This document shows positions 52,091 through 62,960 of a stretch of 64,000 nucleotides of DNA, piece by piece (the stretch's first letter is position 1; each line of letters begins with the position of its first letter). The notes beneath the pieces were generated by a model. That model saw nothing but the letters and a program-made list of their open reading frames with translations. It was not told the DNA's origin and did not search any database. The stretch is from positions 74,485,449 through 74,549,448 of the forward strand of contig NC_071355.1 in assembly GCF_943734655.1 (NCBI RefSeq). Reading direction: 5' to 3'. The stretch comes from Sabethes cyaneus (Eukaryota; Arthropoda; Insecta; Diptera; Culicidae). The position numbers were made by a program, and so were the translations under genes.

Positions 52091-54188
52091 TAGAGTGTCC
52101 CAAAATAGCACTATGTCAGAAAACACGGGGGCTCACCCCTCAAATGATAGCTTAGGGTGTCACAACAAAACTTTTATATGACGTCAACATTGGTTGCCGC
52201 GATTTAGGGGTCGCACATTGGAATTTTATGGAAAAATGGCATTTTTCAGGAGTAAATTCAAAAAAATATTTTTAGAAATGTTATAATAGATGAAACAAGG
52301 TACCTAACTATTTTTTTCACAATCATTGGGACCTAATACATCCATAAAAAAGTTATGGTGGCATGTGTGGAGTCATATTTGGTTACAAAAATTTATTGAA
52401 TTTGGCAAAAATTTAAAATTTTCGAAATTTTATTTAATTAAACGTCAAAACAGGGTATCAAACAGTGTCTTAGAGCAACGTAGCTATACTGTATAGATGG
52501 GAAATTTTATGACGAACAACTTTGCCGAAGAAAGTAAGGATGTATCTTTAAATCTCGCTGAGATATTCACCGTTTTCTGAAGGCGGAACAAATCACATTT
52601 CTGTAATTTTCAAATTTTAGCAGTTTCAGGTGCAAGAGGTAAATGAAAAAACTTGAACTGTTTACTCTAAACGTCACTTACGTTTTTGATAAGAGGAAAC
52701 ATGCACCTTCCAAAAAATTTGGCACCATTTAGGCTCAAGTATCACTTCTAAAAAGGGCGTATTTATTTTAATAGGTGCTATGTTTGAGAAATTGTATCTC
52801 CTGAAACTAGGTTTGCTCCATAATGAAGCCTAAGCGTGAGGTTTTGAAAAATGAATTTTAAACATGAAAAAATAAAGACTGAAAAAAAATGCACTATGCT
52901 CCAAAGTCAGGAAAAAATGTAAAATTAAAATATTCAGGAAATGGTAACCTCGATTTATTTTTGGAAAAATAGTGGTGATTTGATACATTTTGAGACTTTT
53001 TCTGAAATGGAGCAACATTTATCAAAGGATTTTGTAGAACAACGACTTTTATGAATATTTTGTAACCTAAGATTTTTATTATATTTCTTATTACTATTCT
53101 TATATTTCTCGTTATACATATATGTAATTTGAATTTTAGAACAACTTCATATGTGCTTGACAACACGTGTTGTCGTAATTAGCTTCTAAACGTTCACGTT
53201 CACTTGTGTTGTAATTAGCTTCTAAATGCAGCCGTATTTAGGATATTTAAAAAAAGTTTAAATATTTTATATTTTTATTATAAACGTGCCGTTTTCATAT
53301 GTTATCCGCGTTATATTACCATGTTAGCAACTAGAAATATTTGCCTGAATACACCTTGCTGATTCTACCATCTACTGATAGTACAAAAAGGGTCAAAAAT
53401 AATTTCAGTGTTTATTTTTTCAGTTTGAAAAATCAATTTTCTACAACTCACGCTTAGGCATCATTTTGCAGCAACCCTAGTTTCGAGAGATACAATTTTT
53501 CAAACATAGTACCTATTAAAATAAATACGCCCTTTTTTAAAGTGATTCTTGAGCCTAAATGGTGCCAAATTCTGTGGAAGGTGCATATTTCTTCCTATCC
53601 AACACGTAGGTAACGTTTGAAAGACATACTTCAAGTTTTATCATTTACCTTTTGACTACTAAAATTTGAAAATTACGAAAATATGTTTGGTCCCGCCTTC
53701 AGAAAAACGTGAATACCTCAGCGAGATTTGAAGATACGTTTATACTTTCTTCGGCAAAGTTGTTCGTCATAAAATTTCCCATCTATACAGTATAGGTACG
53801 TTACTCTGAGATAGTGTTCGATACCCTGTTTTGACGTTTATTTAAATGAAATTTCGAAAACTTTAAATTTTTGACAAATTCCATAAATTTTTGCAACCAA
53901 ATATGACTCCAGACATGCCACCATAATTTTTTTATGAATGTATGAGATCCCAATGATTGTGAAAAAAATAGTTAGGTACCTTGTTTCATCTATTATAACA
54001 TTTCTAAAAATATTATTTTGAATTTACTCCTGAAAAATGCCATTTTTTCATAAAACTCAAATGTGCGACCCCTAAATCGCGGCAACCAATGTTGACGTCA
54101 TATAAAAGTTTTATTGTGACACCCTAAGCTATCATTTGAGGGGTGAGCCCCCGGATTTTCTGACATAGTGCTATTTTGGGACACTCTA
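52091..54188. mobile_element. 2.1-kb foldback element with ~0.8-kb arms and 8-bp target duplication
   Basis: TAGAGTGTCCCAAAATAGCA at the left is the exact inverse of the right end. The inverted arms run from 52091 to about 52850 and back from about 54188 to 53430, with frequent single mismatches and small indels. A central unique part of about 0.55 kb remains. CTGTACAT flanks both sides (52083-52090, 54189-54196), which fits hAT or P-type integration. No transposase seen. Confidence 0.92.
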
Positions 54189-54196
54189 CTGTACAT

Positions 54197-54866
54197 ACAT
54201 TGTGTCCTAACGAATTCTGTCAACTGTTGAACAGATTCGACCTTTAGCATATGTTCTATTATGTATTCATTTTTGTTTGTTGTATTCTACTTTGTGAGGA
54301 TTTTACCTCCTCCTAAAAATGAACGAGATTTTGTTTAGAGAACTGAGTGTTTGTGTAATATTAATTTTAGAACGTTTTAACGAGAATCCTGTGTATATAT
54401 CTTTATGTGACAGACAAACTGTAAATACTAACCACCCACAAAAATTTATTTTAAAGTAATTTGATCTATTTCGACTTTTACTATATTACAAAACCGTTAA
54501 TCAAGACCAAGTAAAACGCTACCAACGTCGCTCAAACTTTATTGCAGCAATACATGCAGATTTGAGCCAACAAAAAAAGGAACTTTTTGACTGCAGGAAA
54601 GGAAGCATCGATCTTCAAATCTGATATTTTTTAGATTTTTGTTCCATCGGAAATAAGTGGATACACAAGGCGATCAAAAGTTGAGCCTCTTATTTTCACC
54701 GTTGGAATTTTTTTTTAATGTTTTCACATTGATTTCGAACGCTTGTCTTGCGATATAAGGTTATGGGCTCCAGGTCGAGTCGAGTATTATTTTGCTCGCC
54801 TGGTATATTTTGGCATTACAGAGGTCGAAATGATATGATTCTACTGATATGATCTTCTGAATACTA
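54197..54866. other. intergenic or intronic, no element seen
   Basis: No recognised gene or repeat in about 670 bases. Confidence 0.4.
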
Positions 54867-55988
54867 CAGTGAACACCCTGTATAAGTTCGAATACACTTT
54901 AAAAATGTGTTTAAAAAAATAAAAATACAAGATATTGTTTTCTTAGTCAATTTTTATTGAAGCAGTGTTTATTGAGAACCTTTACGTCATATTTGGTGGA
55001 AGCACCTTCCACCCTTTGTGCTTTAAGACGGGCTTGAGGCGTTTCTCAAAAGAATCACACGCGGCACGCACCTGGTCCATGGGAAACTCGTCCCAGATCT
55101 TGGAAATGAGCTTCTTAAATTGGGCCGTAGTGCTCACTTTACGTTCATGAAGCGCCGGGGCCACAACCTTCTCCAGTACCTCGGTCTTATAGTACACGGC
55201 GTTGATTTTCACGTTTTTCTCGACAAACACCCACGCTTCCCACGCTTGGATACGCTCCACCCCCTAGACCATCACCGACGCGGCACTCTGGAACCGCGGG
55301 ATGTTTGTGTGAGACGGGGGATGCTGGCCAACGTCGGCGCTCACAGCCGATCATTTTGGACATTATGCGGCTGTTGCGAGATGAAGAGTTTCTCATCAGA
55401 AAACACGAACTCCTGACCAGCGTGCCGCGAAAGTATCAGTTTTGCTCTGTCTTGCCTCTTCTTCGCTGTAGCCTCCGTTACCCCGTGAACCTTGCGTTTC
55501 TTGTACGGCTTGCATCCCAGATCCTTCGCCATGATGGTGTGGGCAGTCCCAATCGGCACATCCAGGTCAACAGCGGTGTTGCGGATCGAACAGCTCATTT
55601 GTCGACGAACCCGCTCCCTCACCACCTTGATGGCTGCTGGCGTCCTCGCCGAACGCGGCCGCCCGGATCTAGCACGGTCCTTGGCCGAGCCCGTCTCCCG
55701 GTACCGACGGATGGTGTTATAGATGAAATTCCGCTTCACCCCGTGGGATTTCAACCGCCGAAATATGTCGCCGGGTCGCTCACCTCTCACAAACAACTTT
55801 ACGACGACGTTGCGATACTCCTTCATCGCGCGCGGTAAGCAAATAACAAATGACATCAAGTCGACACCTTGCGCGTCGGTTAGCCTATATATAAGGCTAA
55901 AGCTGACACCAATACCAATACACAGAATGCACATGATGCGCACTTACACAACGATGAAAAGTTGTATTCGAATTAATTGAACACCCTG
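54867..55988 (-). mobile_element. Tc1/mariner (DD37E-type) element with internally deleted transposase
   Basis: TA on both sides (54865-54866, 55989-55990) and imperfect ends sharing TTCGAATACA. The minus-strand frame starts at 55826 (MKEYRNVVVKLFVRGE), with two HTH segments (NFIYNTIRRYRETGS, RPRSARTPAAIKVVRERVRR), GCKPYKKRKVHGVT and the first catalytic block EFVFSDEKLF. After a frameshift comes a stop in place of Trp in VMVWG, then ERIQAWEAWVFVEKN and a jump from HERK to KLISKIWDEFPMDQVRAA, which skips the second and third catalytic residues. Dead, but only moderately old. Confidence 0.92.
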
Positions 55989-55990
55989 TA

Positions 55991-56706
55991 AAGTAATCAA
56001 TATGTCTAACTTTTTGCGAATACAGTCTTTATTACCCGCGCTACGTTTTTCACATTCAATATCTGCTAATCTGTTCGTTTCGTTTCATCGATTCCATTCC
56101 ATACGACCTAAGACGTTCTCCACTAGCGCAGTGTCAATAGTTATTTTCACGATACTCTAACGGGCCTTAAGAAGCGCTTTATCCAGTTCGTCCTACACGT
56201 AAAATTTGACTTTGTCATTATCAGTGGTGCACAGTTCCCACGTTGATGATGCGGATGTTGAAAAATCAATCTGCACATTCAGAGCTTGATTGACCGTCAC
56301 CCGATCAACCCATTTTTGCATTTTGCTCGTCACAAAAATAGTTGTATCCAGCTATTGTGTTACGCGCCAGCTCTGGTATAACCATCACTATACGTATGTA
56401 CCGTTGTCTCCGTCCAACGCATCTCCTGCAGCGCTACGATACCGCATTTGCAATTCTTTCAGATTTTTTCAGGTCCAAAATCCTTTTTCGTTGCGTCCCA
56501 AGTAACAAATTCATTTTTAAGGTGCACTTGAAGAGGTTTTCAGCACTTACTTCCTCAAAAAGATAATAAAACTTGTAATTGTACAAAACTGCCATAAGAC
56601 GACCATGAAACTCTTTTAAAACTAGAGAGGCGCACACTAAACAAGGTCCTGAAGAATATTTCCCAAGAATTCTCTTGATAGTTTTTGTCGATGTCTATTT
56701 ATAGTG
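55991..56706. other. no gene seen
   Basis: About 720 bases. The last 140 resemble 28980-29150 (dispersed repeat). Otherwise no recognised feature. Confidence 0.35.
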
Positions 56707-56723
56707 AATTCCAGAATTACTTA

Positions 56724-57877
56724 CTTACTTTAGCAGCCGAGCGCCGGGGTGGCTCTTGCCGTATCAAGAATTTCTATCCATTGTACTCGGTCCTGGGCTA
56801 CTCGTCGCCAATTTGTTGCGCGTCTCGACACACGCAAGTCGGCTTCAATCTGGTCGAGCCATCTAGTTCTTGAAGAGAACGGATTTCACTGCACAGTCGT
56901 CCGGAATCCTTGCGACGTGGCCGGCCCACCGTAGTCTCCCAACTTTCCCCAGTCAGGTGTATGATGGGTATCTCTCCAAGCAGTGCCTGTAGCTCGTGAT
57001 TCATACGCCTCAGCCACTCTCCGCTTTCCGTTTGTACTCCGCCAAAAATAGTCCGCCTATAACACCTTTCGTTCAAATACGGCTAGTGCACGTATGTCCT
57101 CCGTAAGCAAAGTTACTGTCTCAAGTCTGTAGAGGACTACCGGTCTGATTAGCGTTTTGTACATCGTCAGCTTTGTGCGGCGGCGCATGCTCCTAGATCG
57201 AAGCATCCTGCGGAGGGAAAAGTAGGCTCGATTTCCAGCTTGAATGCGTCGTTAAATCTCCTTACTCGTATTGTTGTCGGCGGTGACCAGAAATCCCAAA
57301 TATACGAACTCATCAATCACCTGCAGCTCATCACCATCAATAGTCACTGTCCGTGGGAGGCAAACGTTGCTTTCTCTGGAGCCTCTTCCCACCATATATT
57401 TGGTTTTCGACGCATTGATTTGTAACCCTATACTCCTAGCCTCCGTTTTTAGTCTGGCGTAGATTGCCTACGCCGTCCCAAGGTTTCTAGTAATGATGTC
57501 GAGGTCGTCTGCGAAGGCTAGCAGATGGCTACTCTTGCTGAAAATCGTTCCTCTCGTTTCGATGCCCGCTCGCCGGATCACACCAACAATAGCGATATTG
57601 AAAAGCATACAGGACAGTCTCCATGCCCTTGCCGCAACCCTCGAATGCGCCATTCGAAAGGACTCGAGAGTGTTCCCGAAATGCGCACGTAGCACATCAC
57701 TCGCTCCAGAGTAGCTTTAATCAGCCGCGTCAGTTTGTCCGGAAAACCCGTCTCGTGTATTATCTGCCATAGCTGTTCTCGTTCAACTGTATCGTATGCT
57801 GACCTGAAATCCACGAAAATATGATGCGTGGGCACGTTGTACTCTCGTCATTTCTGGAGGATTTGTCGAAGAGTAAA
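56724..57877 (-). pseudogene. 5'-truncated RTE retrotransposon (copy D) with 17-bp target duplication
   Basis: AATTCCAGAATT(A/G)CTTA flanks both sides (56707-56723, 57878-57894). The 3' end, at the low coordinate, has the short TTAC-type tail repeat usual for RTE elements. The minus strand gives MPTHHIFVDFRSAYDTVERE, GDCPVCFSISLLLV.., then LLAFADDLDIITRNLGT with the catalytic FADD box (about 57505), and RMNHELQALLGEIPIIHLTG near the end. Several frameshifts. The endonuclease and early RT are missing through 5' truncation. Confidence 0.92.
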
Positions 57878-57894
57878 AATTCCAGAATTGCTTA

Positions 57895-58693
57895 AAACTA
57901 AAAAAAAATCTGAGGGGTTGTGACAATACACGACCGCATAGGTGACGTAGGACTACGTACATCTCTTTGTAGCGATAGTAGGATGTATCCATGTAAGTAA
58001 TAATACGATTGTTCATCTATACAACCTACGTACGCAACGTTTATCAAAGTAGTAACATTGTATACGTTCAATCCTCAACCGATTTTGGAGTTATATCCAT
58101 GAATTGATGAATCAATTTTATTAAAACGAATCGAAGTCACACGAAACCAAACAGTAAATAAATTTTCATGATCTGTTTCTACGTTGAATAGTGCTTTTCC
58201 TCTGGTAATCGGTAGACGGTACGCACGAGTTTTGAAAAAGCTGGCAAATTTGCGCAAAACTTTTCTGCAGTTTACAAAATAACACTGATAATAAAGCATT
58301 TACAGGTTACAGACGTTTTGAAAGTGGCAGAAAATGTCGCCCGTGACCAGAAAACATATTCCCTCCATTTGTTGGTCGTCCGCAATGGCGAAAAGCTTAA
58401 CTTTTTCCTCGTTGCCTGTGTTATTATGGCATTAACTGGGCAAGAAAATATAATAAACTCTTCAATCGTTGTGTGATCGTTAAAAGGACCGATAGTTTGA
58501 TTATCATAACTCTAGCTTGCAATAAACTTGCACTAACGCACCTAACGTAATTCTCTTTTCGGTAAGTTGGAGTACCGATAACCGCTAACCAGGCACGGCT
58601 TGTCGCAATGGACCAGCCGGAAAGCCTCAGCAGCTACGCAATCGACGAAGCCGTTCGTGTACGGTCATGAGTCACGATGAAATACCAGTCCAG
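57895..58693. other. no gene seen
   Basis: No recognised gene or mobile element. Confidence 0.35.
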
Positions 58694-58878
58694 GTGGCCA
58701 ACTGCAAGTGACGTGGTATAATTCTGGTCGTTTTGTTGTCGCGAGCAGCATATTTCCTGCCAATTCCAGAACTTCAGCAGCCAGATATTCCATCACGGCA
58801 GCGAGACGAGTGCTCCAGCTCCAACACGCTCAGCATACTTTCCTTTCCTCAGCAGCCGATGAACATGACCAACTGACG
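58694..58878 (-). pseudogene. histone H2A pseudogene fragment
   Basis: Minus strand reads VGHVHRLLRKGKYAERVGAG, then after a frame change AVMEYLAAEVLELAGN, and after another RDNKTTRIIPRHLQLA. These are consecutive parts of the H2A histone fold (alpha-1 to alpha-3), in order. The N-terminal tail and the C-terminal docking region are absent, and at least two frameshifts are present. It is a dead copy; whether it came from a replication-dependent gene or a variant cannot be said. Confidence 0.9.
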
Positions 58879-59793
58879 ACGATGTGCACCGTAAGGCAAA
58901 CAATGTTTCAAATACAACCTTTAAAAGTACGCTACGGATGTGACAAGAAAGCTACCTATCTGATGTGTCACAAGCTAACTACTTGGCGATGTGTCGCCAA
59001 CGAAAACCGCTGACCGACTGACGATGCGCAGTGAAAAGCATAGCAGCCAAAACCTAACCATATCGTTCACTGGCGGATGAGTCGATGGATTCTTCGGTTT
59101 GTTGACGTCTCGGTTGGTGAATTTGGATGCCTTCGTTGCCTTATCCGGGGAAGCAGCAACAGCTGAAGCTCTACAATTTTCGATCGGATTCTATAGGGCG
59201 TAAATTAAATACAATCATAAGGAAGCTTAACCCATAGCTCCGTGCGTATATATTTCTGCCATCCGTGCTAAGGAAGCACTGACGTGGGAAGACAAAAATA
59301 TGAAAATCATTCAATTTTTCAATGACGCGCATTGAAAATCAATAGTTTTCTATATTTTCAATATTTTCCAAATCGATTTTCCGATCAATTGGTGTAAATA
59401 TCTTGGAAATCTATTGAGCATTGACTGAATTATAAGCCGATGCGTGAAAACGCATTTCCACTTTGATGACGTCATTTCCTACAACCAATCACGAAACGAG
59501 AATTATGGTAAAACATAGGTTCATTATTTTCAATTTTTCAATAGGTCAACATTAAGAATCCATACTTTTCTTCATTTGGGTCAATTCTTCGAAGATTTGC
59601 CAATCGATCGGTGTAAGAATACTGAAAATCGTTCGGGAAACCACTAAGCTATTAGCATTCAAAACCTGACCACTTTTCGAGAAAGTGTTTTTGGAATTAC
59701 CCCCTATACCAGCTACCTTCCTGAAAGACGTAGTCCTGCGTCAAAAAAAAACACAACAACAGTGACAGTTTTTTAGGTCTCCGTCTTAAAGAA
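58879..59793. other. no gene seen
   Basis: No recognised gene or repeat. Confidence 0.35.
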
Positions 59794-60828
59794 AACTTGC
59801 AGTTGAGTAATTCTCATTGAAACGGGGCCACTACTGATACGAGGTCTTCAAATATTGGAACTTTTGCACTTAATTGGTTGAAAATGGTTAAAAAATGAGA
59901 ATTGCATTTTTAATACCTCGAAATAGTGGACCCCTCGTACGCCAAGCGGCTCAACAGTTTCCAAAAAAGTTGAATTTTCAGCAAACCTTGAGATCTACAT
60001 CTTGTGATATTTCATAAATATGCAATAAAACAGCTAACAAATTACCCGGTTTTGTAAAGAAGAAGAACAGGGTAAAATGTAGTAAAATTTTTTGGGAGCC
60101 ATCTTGAATTTGGTCGCCATATTAGTTTTTTTCAATAAATCGCCGTTTTCGTGAGCCCCCAACCGATTTTCCTTTTAAGAAGTTTGCAACTCTCATCATA
60201 TAATGGTATATCTTACTACAAAAAACTAATTGTTTGATTTCGTTAATACCATGTCACATCTAGTTTGGTGAATGGTTCTTGCAGCATTTTTTCTCAGCTT
60301 TCCAATGGTGGTCTTAAAACGAAAATCGGTTGGGGGCTCATGGCGAAAACGACGATTTATTGATAAAATCCAATGTGGCGACCATATCCAAGATAGCTGC
60401 CAAACAAATTTTACTCCATTTGACCCTGTTCGTCCTCTTTATAGAACCTGGCAATTTGTTAGCTGTTTTATTGCAAATTTATGAAATATCACAAGATGTA
60501 GATCTCGAGGTTTGCTGAAAATTCATCTTTTTTTAAACTCTTAGGCTCCTTGGCGAACGAGGGGTCCACTATTACGAGGTATTAAAAATGTAATTCTTAT
60601 TTTTCAACCATATTCAACCAATTAGGTGCACAAAAGTTCCAATATTTGAAGACCTCGTGTCAGCAGTGGCTCCGTATCAACGAGAATTAGGGGGATTTAT
60701 GTATTTTGGACAGGCGGTACGCGTACGCTATTTTGGACATTTACGGCAAAATCAAATGGAAATGTCCAAAATATCGCACGCGTAACGCCTGCCCAAAATA
60801 CATAAATCTCCCTACTCAGTTACAAGAC
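59794..60828. mobile_element. foldback element with ~380-bp arms and nested MITE
   Basis: The left arm (59794-60180: CTTGCAGTTGAGTAATTCTC, ACGAGGTCTTCAAATATTGG, AGTGGACCCCTCGT, CCCCCAACCGATTTTC) returns inverted at 60300-60828, with a centre of about 110 bp. A 123-bp MITE (60690-60812) interrupts the right arm close to its end. A one-armed relative lies at 2634-3100. No coding capacity. Confidence 0.85.
60690..60812. mobile_element. 123-bp MITE with TA duplication, empty site known
   Basis: GGGGGATTTATGTATTTTGG and CCAAAATACATAAATCTCCC are near-perfect inverses; CAGGCG/CGCCTG and GGACATTT/AAATGTCC extend the stem. TA at 60688-60689 and 60813-60814. The relative at 3086-3098 reads GAGAATTACTCAGG without the insertion. 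Confidence 0.9.
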
Positions 60829-61586
60829 ATCATAGAGTGACTAAGAACTGTAAGAGAGAAAAGTATCCACAGATACTACTTTTCTAAAATAAATATAAAT
60901 GAGAATTGAAAATAAAAATGACAATAAATAAAAACGCAATAATTTGTTCTACGAACTTCTTCAAAGTGGATATTTTGTGTACGAATCATTCGCCAAGTGA
61001 ATATTTTGCGAATTTTTGATAAAAGTAGAATTAAATGGAATAAATACTCATTCTCATAAACTCATACAAATGAACAAGTTTAAAAAAAATCGAATATTTT
61101 TTTTTGGAGTTGGCTTCTCAATCGATTCCGAAGGAAAAAGGGGTTAAATGGGATAGTTTTTCATCACTTCAAATGGCCTTAGGAACAAAGCCCTTATTGT
61201 CAAAAAATTTGTACAATAGATTGTCATGAAAAGAAAAACATTGAGGAACTCAATGTACTACTTTTATGTTCACTTCTCCATATAAATATCATCCACTGTA
61301 AGCACTGTTAAGCCTACTGTTAAGTCAGACAGAGTGCTAATTTTAATCGCATTTTTCCTGTAAATACACAAGTTAGTGTTGGTTTTCCCGCATCGGAAAC
61401 TACCGTCACCATGCTTTTTCTGTTGTTGTACATTTTCTCACCAACATGCACCACCTAAGTTTACAGAAGTGAACCGTCTCTGTCTGTCGTGTCTGTCACG
61501 GTGTGGTGTTTAGTTAACGGGTTTGCTTCTGAAATGTCAACCAACCATTTACGATAGTTCTAATAGTTTTATTGTATATTTTGCAG
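60829..61586. other. no gene seen
   Basis: AT-rich sequence before the candidate terminal exon; no recognised feature. Confidence 0.4.
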
Positions 61587-61603
61587 ACTTGTCGCTCTTG
61601 TAA
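61587..61603 (+). CDS. ens: candidate terminal coding exon of ens (option 2) with long 3' UTR
   Basis: Acceptor TATATTTTGCAG. In phase with the exon ending at 50152 it adds DLSLL and a TAA at 61601. The following 1.3 kb is AT-rich, lacks recognised repeats, and contains AATAAA at 62232, 62278 and 62932, which suits a 3' UTR. The intron would be 11.4 kb and hold the 51-61 kb repeat cluster. Five codons are too few to prove by coding signal. Confidence 0.38.
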
Positions 61604-62960
61604 ACGAGTAAGAAGTAGTGGCGAAGGCAATCGCTTTCCTTCCGATAACAAACCAACAAACAAACCAACACGAGGACCGGCGACGAAGTACTCAACTTTA
61701 ATTCTAGCGCGAGACAGTCAGCTACTGAGAATGATAGTAACACTAAACAGGCGGTTAGTATGGGATTATTACATGTTATTGAAAACAAAATTAGCGGTAA
61801 TGGCAGCAGCCAAAGAGCAATGCTATTCGTACCGATAATGCGATGCAGCAACCTTCTGCGAGGTTAGTTCGAAACAATATAAATTCTTGAAATTTCTACT
61901 AACGTTCGAATATTATGAGCAGTTCAGTATGGTTTTACTGATTGATTGCTACGCAAATTTTGCGTTGTTTCAAATATGTTAGTTGATCAAAAAGGAAGTT
62001 ATATTTATTATCATTTTTTTGCTCTTCTATATTATCACCATGCTATCGAGCTTTATTTTTTTATAAACATTGGTTGGTTTGCTATCTGCAATTATTTTTA
62101 TTTTTTGTGAAAAAGAGTTCTAATTGAATTTTTTTTGAAATATTTGTTCAATGACGGTTTGCTGATTGTTCCAATACGTGTCTGTAAATACAGTTTCATA
62201 TTTTAGAAACATTGTTTCCTCTTGACTTTCGAATAAACTAACTTTCATCATCGCACAGGTTTGATTTACTAAAACAAAATAAAGCTTCAAACTCAGCAGC
62301 TTTTGTTGCCGGTGCAGGTGCTAAACACTGCTGTAACGAAGGAAAGTGTAAACGCAACGAGTAAGCTTAATAGATATGTACGAATACAATTCACCCAGTA
62401 GTCTTCTAGAGATGAGATAAAAACACATTCTGGGTAAATCTCGGTACACTTACTGTGAATATCAAGCAACACACGTGTGTACGTTTCACGTCAAACAGCG
62501 TTTTAAATATTCCATGTGAGATCCATACAGTCAAATTCACGGTGATACAAGAAATAAAAATGCTGATGCAAAGAGAACTATCGAAATTACAAGAAAACAA
62601 GCAAATAAGTAATATATTATTACATAATATATCAATGTTGATAACGTTAAAAGCCTTAATCCTATCTGATTGATTACCCATTATTATAATCATTGGATTG
62701 CTCCAATTTTCCAGCTCCTAGATCTTCTGGCTTTGGCTGCTTGAGTGCAGGAAAAATACACACACACTCACGTATATATACTATCAAACCAAGAAAAACC
62801 CATAACGAAAATCAAATCGATGAGTTTAGTTTGACTATATATGATATAATTTAAGACGTGCGAAGCAACAAAACACAAAGCCTGCAGTGCATTGTCGCTG
62901 TGACTTTAAAACGAAAAAATAGGAATGGTTAAATAAATGAATAATTAATTCTAGTATTCT
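61604..62960 (+). other. possible 3' UTR of ens
   Basis: AT-rich sequence without recognisable repeats or a convincing reading frame, with hexamers AATAAA at 62232-62237, 62278-62283 and 62932-62937. It is assigned as a 3' UTR only because it follows the candidate terminal exon at 61587; transcript data would be needed to prove it. Confidence 0.35.

Noticed and set aside
55305..55838. 177-codon plus-strand frame
   Set aside because: Antisense shadow of the transposase pseudogene at 54867-55988.
61572..61838. 88-codon plus-strand frame overlapping the candidate terminal exon
   Set aside because: It needs phase 0 entry, which the upstream exon does not provide, and its composition is like UTR.
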